From Coriaria nepalensis (Eukaryota > Streptophyta > Magnoliopsida > Cucurbitales > Coriariaceae), in NCBI GenBank assembly GCA_027186245.1, contig CP114482.1, forward strand, positions 23,145,209 through 23,209,208: a stretch of 64,000 nt of DNA, in the 5' to 3' direction. A model generated the notes under the pieces. It was not told the origin of the DNA, searched no databases, and saw nothing but the letters and a program-made list of their open reading frames with translations. Made by a program: the position numbers and the translations under genes. Shown piece by piece: positions 62,301 through 64,000 of this stretch (positions within the stretch are counted from its first letter, which is position 1; each line of letters begins with the position of its first letter).

Positions 62301-63959
62301 GATTTACTGACAAAAAGAGACGCAAAAATATGACTTTAAGGCTAAAAAAATGCATAGTTGCCATCAATAGATCAATTGCAAGTTATGCATGAAAGTCGCA
62401 TTTTAAATGCAAAAGGAGAATTGGTTCGAAGTGCGTTCAAAATATTTAATCATTGAAAAGACTGAGTCATATGCTTTTTAATGCTAAAATAATGCATTGT
62501 TGTCTTCAATAGATTAATTACAAGTTATGTAAGAAAATAATGTTTGAAGGGCGAAAATAGAATTCGTTCGAATTAATTTAGAATGATTTAATGACCAGAA
62601 GAGACTCAATGACATGACTTTAAGGCTAAACAAATGCATTGTTGCCTTCAATAGATCGACTGCAAGTTACGCACGAAAGTCATGTTTAAAGGCCGAATTT
62701 CGTTCGAAGTGATTTAGAATGATTTACTGACTAAAACAGACGCAAAAATATGACTTTAAGGCTAAAAAATTGCATAGTTGCCATCAATAGATCAATTAAA
62801 GGTTATGCATGAAAGTCGCGTTCTAAATGCAAAAAGAGAATTGATTCGAAGTGCGTTCAAACAATTTAATGATTGAAAAGACTGAGTGATATGCTTTTTA
62901 ATGCTAAAATTATGCATTGTTGTCTTCAATAGATTAATTACAAGTTATGTAAGAAAATAATGTTTGAAGGGCAAAAATAGAATTCGGTCGAATTAATTTA
63001 GAATGATTTAATGACTAGAAGAGACTGAATGACATGACTTTAAGCCTTAACAAATGCATTGTGGCCTTCTATAGATCAACTGCAAGTTACGCACGAAAGT
63101 CATGTTTAAAGGCCGAATTTCGTTCGAAGTGATTTAGAATGATTTACTGACTCAAAGAGACGCAAAAATATGACTTTAAGGCCCAAAAAATGCATAGTTG
63201 CCATCCATAGATCAATTACAAGTTATGCACGAAAGTCGCGTTCTAAATACAAAAAGAGAATTGGTTCGAAGTGCCTTCAAACAATTTAATGATTGAAAAG
63301 ACTGAGTCATTTGCATTTTAACTCTAAAATAATGCATTGTTGTCTTCAATAGATTAATTACAAGTTATGTAAGAAAATAATGTTTGAATGGCAAAAATAG
63401 AAGTCGTTCGAATTAATTTAGAATGATTTAATGACTAGAAGAGACTCAATGACATGACTTTAAGGCTAAACTAATGCATTGTTGCCTTCAATAGATCAAC
63501 TGCAAGTTACGCACGAAAGTAATGTTTAAAGGCCGAATTTCGTTCGAAGTGATTTAGAATGATTTACCGACTAAAAGAGACGCAAAAATATGACTTCAAC
63601 GCTAAAAAATGCATGGTGCCATCAATAGATCAATTGCAAGTTATGCACGAAAGTCGCGTTCTAAATGCAAAAAGAGAATTGGTTCGAAGTGCCTTCAAAC
63701 AATTTAATGATTGAAAAGACTGAGTCATTTGCTTTTTAACTCTAAAATAATGCATTGTTGTCTTCAATAGATTAATTACAAGTTATGTAAGAAAATAATG
63801 TTTGAAGGGCAAAAATAGAAGTCGTTCGAATTAATTTAGAATGATTTAATGACTAGAAGAGAGTCAATGACATGACTTTAAGGCTAAACTAATGCATTGT
63901 TGCCTTCAATAGATCAACTGCAAGTTACGCACGAAAGTCATGTTTAAAGGCCGAATTTC

Positions 63960-64000
63960 GTTCGAAGTGATTTAGATTTGATTTACCGACTAAAAGAGAC
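63960..64000 (+). repeat. Partial A monomer at the window end
   Basis: The first 41 bases of an A monomer, carrying the rare +1 variant GATTTAGATTTGATTTACC also found in the unit at 60189. The array evidently continues past the window. Confidence 0.95.

Larger units (their letters stand above)
1..64000 (+). repeat. Satellite DNA array of about 419-bp A-B-C trimers filling the whole window
   Basis: The window is continuous tandem repeat from first to last base. The unit is 418-420 bp and consists of three related monomers, A, B and C, always in that order and always in the same orientation. I located 154 A-monomer starts between 1 and 63960. Nearly all spacings are 418, 419 or 420 bp. Exceptions are short indels (410, 409, 415, 417, 421) and one 304-bp unit at 55277. 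Every stop-rich frame is broken within each unit, and no promoter, tRNA, rRNA or transposon signature interrupts the array, so no gene is called. Known biology: arrays of this type make up centromeric and pericentromeric heterochromatin in many eukaryotes. The centromeric role here is inference; the tandem structure is seen directly. The family was not recognised. Confidence 0.98.
56000..64000 (+). repeat. Domain 7: eight-unit period of about 3.35 kb, cut by the window end
   Basis: Unit starts are 56000, 56420, 56840, 57258, 57676, 58094, 58512, 58930; 59349, 59769, 60189, 60608, 61026, 61444, 61864, 62282; 62702, 63122, 63542 and 63960. The first units of each block match: CTAAAACAGACGC with AAAAATTGCATAG and AATTAAAGGTTATGC (56000, 59349, 62702); GGCCCAAAAAATGC with CATCCATAG (56420, 59769, 63122); TTTACCGAC (56840, 60189, 63542). 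The match between blocks 1 and 2 fades in the fifth unit, and the last three units differ. From about 63800 the sequence instead follows 60040-60240 (GAGAGTCAATGAC, GATTTAGATTTGATTTACC), a nine-unit shift. Confidence 0.87.

Noticed and set aside
1..64000. CRISPR array, because of regular repeats
   Set aside because: There are no unique spacers. Every interval is itself a diverged copy of the same 140-bp monomer, far longer than CRISPR repeats, and there are no cas genes.
1..64000. Transposon, LTR or inserted gene inside the array
   Set aside because: Unit spacing is almost constant through the window; no insertion of foreign sequence, target-site duplication, terminal repeat or poly-A tail was seen. 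The only irregular unit (55277-55580) consists entirely of satellite sequence.
1..64000. Inverted units or strand switches
   Set aside because: All 154 unit starts read in the same direction. The small dyads are inside monomers and do not reflect array inversion.
1..64000. Protein-coding tandem repeat (a long repetitive protein)
   Set aside because: Unit lengths of 418 and 419 bp shift frame at each repeat, and stop codons recur in all frames of every monomer, even in the 420-bp domains.
1..64000. Assignment to a specific named satellite or species
   Set aside because: The monomer size (about 140 bp), AT-richness and EcoRI periodicity resemble several insect and plant satellites in general terms only. 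I could not match the sequence to any of them and did not name one.

Overview
The whole 64-kb window is one uninterrupted tandem satellite array. I see no gene, RNA gene, transposon, CRISPR array or unique sequence in it. A long, AT-rich array (about one-third G+C in the A monomer, counted by hand) with nested repeat units points to eukaryotic heterochromatin, most plausibly centromeric or pericentromeric. I do not recognise the satellite family and cannot name the organism. Plant, insect and other invertebrate genomes all remain possible.

Basic structure. The unit is a trimer of about 418-420 bp made of three related monomers, here called A (about 141 bp), B (about 141 bp) and C (about 136-138 bp). 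They always occur in the order A-B-C and always on the same strand. A and C resemble each other more than either resembles B. I traced 154 A starts by eye, from 1 to 63960, with almost constant spacing. Most units carry an EcoRI site (GAATTC) at the B/C junction.

Layout. (1) 1-13825: 419-bp units, B/C junction mostly GAATTCGGTCG, with larger periods of 1257 and 1676 bp and a >3-kb duplication offset by 9217 bp. (2) 13826-20949: a transition, then a 420-bp subfamily. (3) 20950-32653: a 418-bp subfamily (ATACGAAG start of A, CATGGTGCC inside A), interrupted by three 420-bp units at 23876-25135. It contains a very homogeneous 1254-bp trimer-of-trimers array (26387-31402) that is itself a doubled 2508-bp block. 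(4) 32654-41867: 420-bp units with paired duplications. (5) 41868-43956: a second patch of 418-bp units. (6) 43957-55276: interleaved 418- and 420-bp units forming a 1678-bp four-unit block in the order PQRS-PQRS-RS-PQRS. (7) 55277-55999: the only gross rearrangement, where a C monomer is lost and a 62-bp step is duplicated. (8) 56000-64000: an eight-unit period of about 3.35 kb that runs off the window end.

How it works together. The nested periods (140, 419, 836/1254/1676, 2508/3350 bp), the subfamily patches and the shared private indels are what repeated unequal crossover or break-induced copying would leave. The best-homogenised, and so probably youngest, part is 26387-31402. Two conserved dyads (an ATGCATA/TATGCAT hairpin in A and AATTCG-TT-CGAATT at the B/C junction) are the only structure that could have a sequence-level function, for example in non-B DNA or protein binding. 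All coordinates and periods come from reading by eye. Percent identities were not computed.
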